A stretch of 64,000 bases of DNA. It comes from an uncultured Curtobacterium sp. Its GTDB lineage: Bacteria > Actinomycetota > Actinomycetes > Actinomycetales > Microbacteriaceae. The stretch is taken from positions 1-64,000 of the forward strand of contig CAJYUW010000006.1 in NCBI GenBank assembly GCA_913778205.1. The letters run 5' to 3'. The notes beneath the pieces were generated by a model. The model searched no databases. It saw nothing but the letters and a program-made list of their open reading frames with translations, and had not been told where the DNA came from. The position numbers and the translations under genes are program-made. Positions 62,095 to 64,000 of the stretch are shown one piece after another; position 1 is the stretch's first letter, and every line of letters starts with the position of its first letter.

Positions 62095-63423
62095 TCAGGC
62101 CAGCGCGGTCGCGACGAGGTCGAGGACGGCGGCCGCGACCTCCGCCTTCGTCCCGGAGGTCTCCCGCACGACCTCGCCGCCCGGGGTCAGCACCTCGATG
62201 GCGTTCTCCTCGCGCTCGAACCCCGCGGACCACCCCACGTGGTTCACGACGAGGAGGTCCGCTGGCTTCCGGGCGATCTTGGCCCGACCGAGCTCGATGC
62301 GCGCAGCCCGGTCGGGCTCGGTCTCGGCGGCGAACCCGACGACGATCTGCCCGGTCCGCCGGTTCGTGACGAGCTCCGCGAGCACGTCCGGGTTGCGGAC
62401 CAGCTCGAGCGTGAGCGAGTCGCCCTGCGCGTCCTTCTTGAGCTTCTCCGCGTGCACCTCGGCCGGGCGGTAGTCCGCGACGGCGGCCGTCATCACGACG
62501 ACGTCGGCATCGGTCGCGAGGGACCGCACGGCGTCGGCGAGCTCGAGCGCGGACCCGACCGGGACGACCTCGACGTCGAGCCCGGCGGTGAGCTGGGCGT
62601 CGACGTTCGCGGCGACGAGGGTCACCGTCGCGCCCCGGGAGACGGCGTCGGCGGCGATCGCGACGCCCTGTCGGCCGCTCGAGCGGTTGCCGACGAAGCG
62701 CACCGGGTCGACCGGCTCGCGCGTGCCGCCCGCGGTCACCAGGACACGGACGCCGCGGAGGTCGCCGGCCGGGAGGGACGGCGCGGCCCCGGTGGACCGG
62801 CCCGCCTGGTCGGCGTGGTCACCCGGCGCGGTGCGGCTCGCATGGTCGCCGGGCGCGGTGCGGCTCGCGTGGTCGCCGTCCAGCACCGCGAGCGCCGCGA
62901 CGACGATGTCCTCGGGCTCGGACATCCGACCGATGCCCGCGTCGTCGCCGGTGAGTGCGCCGACGACCGGTCCGACGACGTGCACGCCGCGCGACCGGAG
63001 CGTCTCGACGTTCGCCCGCGTGGCCGGGTGCTCCCACATCTGCGGGTGCATCGCGGGCGCGACGACGACGGGTGCCTCGGTGGCGAGCAGCGTGGTGCCG
63101 AGGAGGTCGCCCGCCAACCCGGCGGCCATGCGGGCGAGGGCGTCCGCGGTCGCCGGTGCGACGACGACGAGGTCCGCGCGTCGACCGAGCGCCACGTGCC
63201 GGACCTCGGCCACGTCGTCCCAGACGCTCGTCGTCACCGGGTTCCGGCTGAGTGCCTCGAGCGTCGGCAGCCCGACGAACCGCAGGGCCCCCTCCGTCGG
63301 GACCACGTGGACGTCGTGCCCCCGCTTGACGAGGTCTCGGACGACACCGACCGCCTTGTACGCGGCGATGCCCCCGGTGATGCCGACGACGACCGTGCGC
63401 GGGTGCTCTGCTGCAGCGTTCAC
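62095..63423 (-). CDS. coaBC: Bifunctional phosphopantothenoylcysteine decarboxylase/phosphopantothenate-cysteine ligase
   Basis: A 442-residue coenzyme A biosynthesis enzyme. The N-terminal CoaC flavoprotein (GITGGIAAYKAVGVVRDL, PAMHPQMWEHPAT) decarboxylates the product of the C-terminal CoaB ligase (VLVTAGGTREPVDPVRFVGNRSSGRQGVAIA, MTAAVADYRP, KLKKDAQG, VNHVG). The linker around residues 180-205 holds a duplicated peptide (DHASRTAPG twice) from a 27-bp tandem repeat at about 62825-62878. GTG start with TAGCGT 7 nt upstream. Confidence 0.96.
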   Translation of the reverse strand: MNAAAEHPRTVVVGITGGIAAYKAVGVVRDLVKRGHDVHVVPTEGALRFVGLPTLEALSRNPVTTSVWDDVAEVRHVALGRRADLVVVAPATADALARMAAGLAGDLLGTTLLATEAPVVVAPAMHPQMWEHPATRANVETLRSRGVHVVGPVVGALTGDDAGIGRMSEPEDIVVAALAVLDGDHASRTAPGDHASRTAPGDHADQAGRSTGAAPSLPAGDLRGVRVLVTAGGTREPVDPVRFVGNRSSGRQGVAIAADAVSRGATVTLVAANVDAQLTAGLDVEVVPVGSALELADAVRSLATDADVVVMTAAVADYRPAEVHAEKLKKDAQGDSLTLELVRNPDVLAELVTNRRTGQIVVGFAAETEPDRAARIELGRAKIARKPADLLVVNHVGWSAGFEREENAIEVLTPGGEVVRETSGTKAEVAAAVLDLVATALA

Positions 63424-63430
63424 ACCCGTC

Positions 63431-63436
63431 ACGCTA
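63431..63436 (-). promoter_or_regulatory. Predicted -10 element, leaderless
   Basis: TAGCGT (minus strand) lies 7 nt before the GTG of coaBC. Confidence 0.5.
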
Positions 63437-63465
63437 CCGGCGGCCGCCGTGCGAGGATCGGACCC

Positions 63466-64000
63466 ATGTGCACCGTCGTCGTCCGCGTCGCGCCCGGCTC
63501 CGAGTGGCCCGTCACGGTGCTCGCCCTCCGCGACGAGTCGCCCGAGCGGCCGTGGGACCCGCCCGCCGCCTGGTGGCCGGACCGCGACCCCGACGTCCGG
63601 GGCGTGCGCGACCGCTCGGCCGGCGGTGCCTGGCTCGCTGCGTCCGACGCCGCCGGACTCGCGGTCGTGCTCAACCGCGGCGAGCCCGTCCCGAGCGACG
63701 ACGGCACCTGGACGACGCGCGGGGTCGTGCCCCTCGACGCCGTCGGCGGGGTGCTGCCCGGGCACGACGGCACGCTCCCCGCCACCCGCGCCTTCAACCT
63801 CGTCCGCGCCACGGCGGACGGCGCCGAGGTCGTCGCGTGGGACGGCTCCGAGGTCCGCACGACCGTGCTCGGCCCCGGGGTGCACATGGTGACCCACGGC
63901 GAGCCGGACGACCCGGCGGCGCCGCGCGTGGGCCGGTGGCTCGACGCGTTCCGGGCCGTGGACGCCCCGACCGGCCCGCCCGTGCTCGGTCCGTTCGACG
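63466..64000 (+). CDS. NRDE/TANGO2-family protein, 3' end beyond the window
   Basis: The first 178 codons of a gene that runs off the window. It starts MCTVVVRVAPGSEWPVTVLALRDE with the N-terminal Cys2 of this family, then WDPPAAWWPD, GGAWLAASDAAGLAVVLNRG and RAFNLVRATADGAEVVAWDG, matching the NRDE (TANGO2-like) fold. Its function is unknown; family members have been linked to haem or lipid handling. It is divergent from coaBC with 42 bp between starts. Confidence 0.82.
   Translation, partial: MCTVVVRVAPGSEWPVTVLALRDESPERPWDPPAAWWPDRDPDVRGVRDRSAGGAWLAASDAAGLAVVLNRGEPVPSDDGTWTTRGVVPLDAVGGVLPGHDGTLPATRAFNLVRATADGAEVVAWDGSEVRTTVLGPGVHMVTHGEPDDPAAPRVGRWLDAFRAVDAPTGPPVLGPFD

Overview
The window is uniformly about 70% G+C and codes almost entirely with G or C at the third codon position. 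Many starts are GTG, and stop and start codons of neighbouring genes often overlap as GTGA or ATGA. Gene content (SufS/SufU, serine acetyltransferase next to CysK, a zinc-free L36 paralogue, many carbohydrate ABC systems with LacI/SorC regulators, and many start codons with a -10 element a few bases upstream) points to a high-GC actinobacterium of the Microbacteriaceae type, for instance a plant- or soil-associated Curtobacterium relative. That placement is inference from style and content. The first 37 bases are not genomic: they carry a sequencing-adapter sequence, so position 1 is a contig edge. No rRNA, tRNA, CRISPR array, transposase, phage gene or integrase was seen.

Region by region. 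1-7.5 kb: a minus-strand operon (lipoprotein binding protein, two CUT1 permeases, GH78 alpha-L-rhamnosidase) with its LacI regulator and two paired operators; no ATPase is encoded with it. 7.5-12.7 kb: a metallophosphoesterase, a quinone-oxidoreductase-like MDR protein and a three-gene ABC-2 export operon with a LolA-like exported protein. 12.9-25.4 kb: the main metabolic island, a C4-polyol (erythritol/threitol) catabolic locus. It has an erythritol/L-threitol dehydrogenase facing a DUF2291-CUT2 ABC operon, an RpiB-type isomerase and a DhaK-DhaL kinase in one operon, a ribitol/arabitol-type MFS permease, a SorC regulator and an FGGY kinase. 26.2-33.3 kb: an MHS transporter, a 550-bp non-coding repeat array, a Zur-box-centred zinc module (rpmJ paralogue and a COG0523 protein), and glpD divergent from a second SorC regulator with two identical dyads. 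33.4-43 kb: AraC regulator, FAD-linked oxidase, alanine dehydrogenase, TspO-like protein, CorA, GH36 alpha-galactosidase, ClC channel. 43-50.6 kb: SufS-SufU, small proteins, AraC regulator, flavin monooxygenase, GNAT, VOC protein and a VIT1/CCC1 metal transporter with two IdeR/DtxR-type boxes. 50.8-58.2 kb: SRPBCC, GNAT, M19 dipeptidase, cysK-cysE, Excalibur protein, YjbR, MOSC, and an ECF sigma-Asp23 operon. 58.3-64 kb: a secreted transglycosylase-like protein, MarR and GntR regulators, DUF2071-DoxX pair, coaBC and a partial NRDE-family gene cut by the window end.

How it works together. Sugars and polyols enter by CUT1, CUT2 and MFS systems, each under a local repressor whose probable operators can be read in the sequence. 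The C4-polyol island would feed D-erythrose 4-phosphate to the pentose phosphate pathway. Metal homeostasis is visible as a Zur site, a pair of IdeR sites and CorA. Two architectural habits recur. About twenty genes have a TAnnnT or CAnnnT element 6-7 nt before the start codon, which implies leaderless mRNAs. Convergent genes are separated by very strong hairpins, several built on one shared sequence. Short tandem duplications lie across or next to several stop codons.
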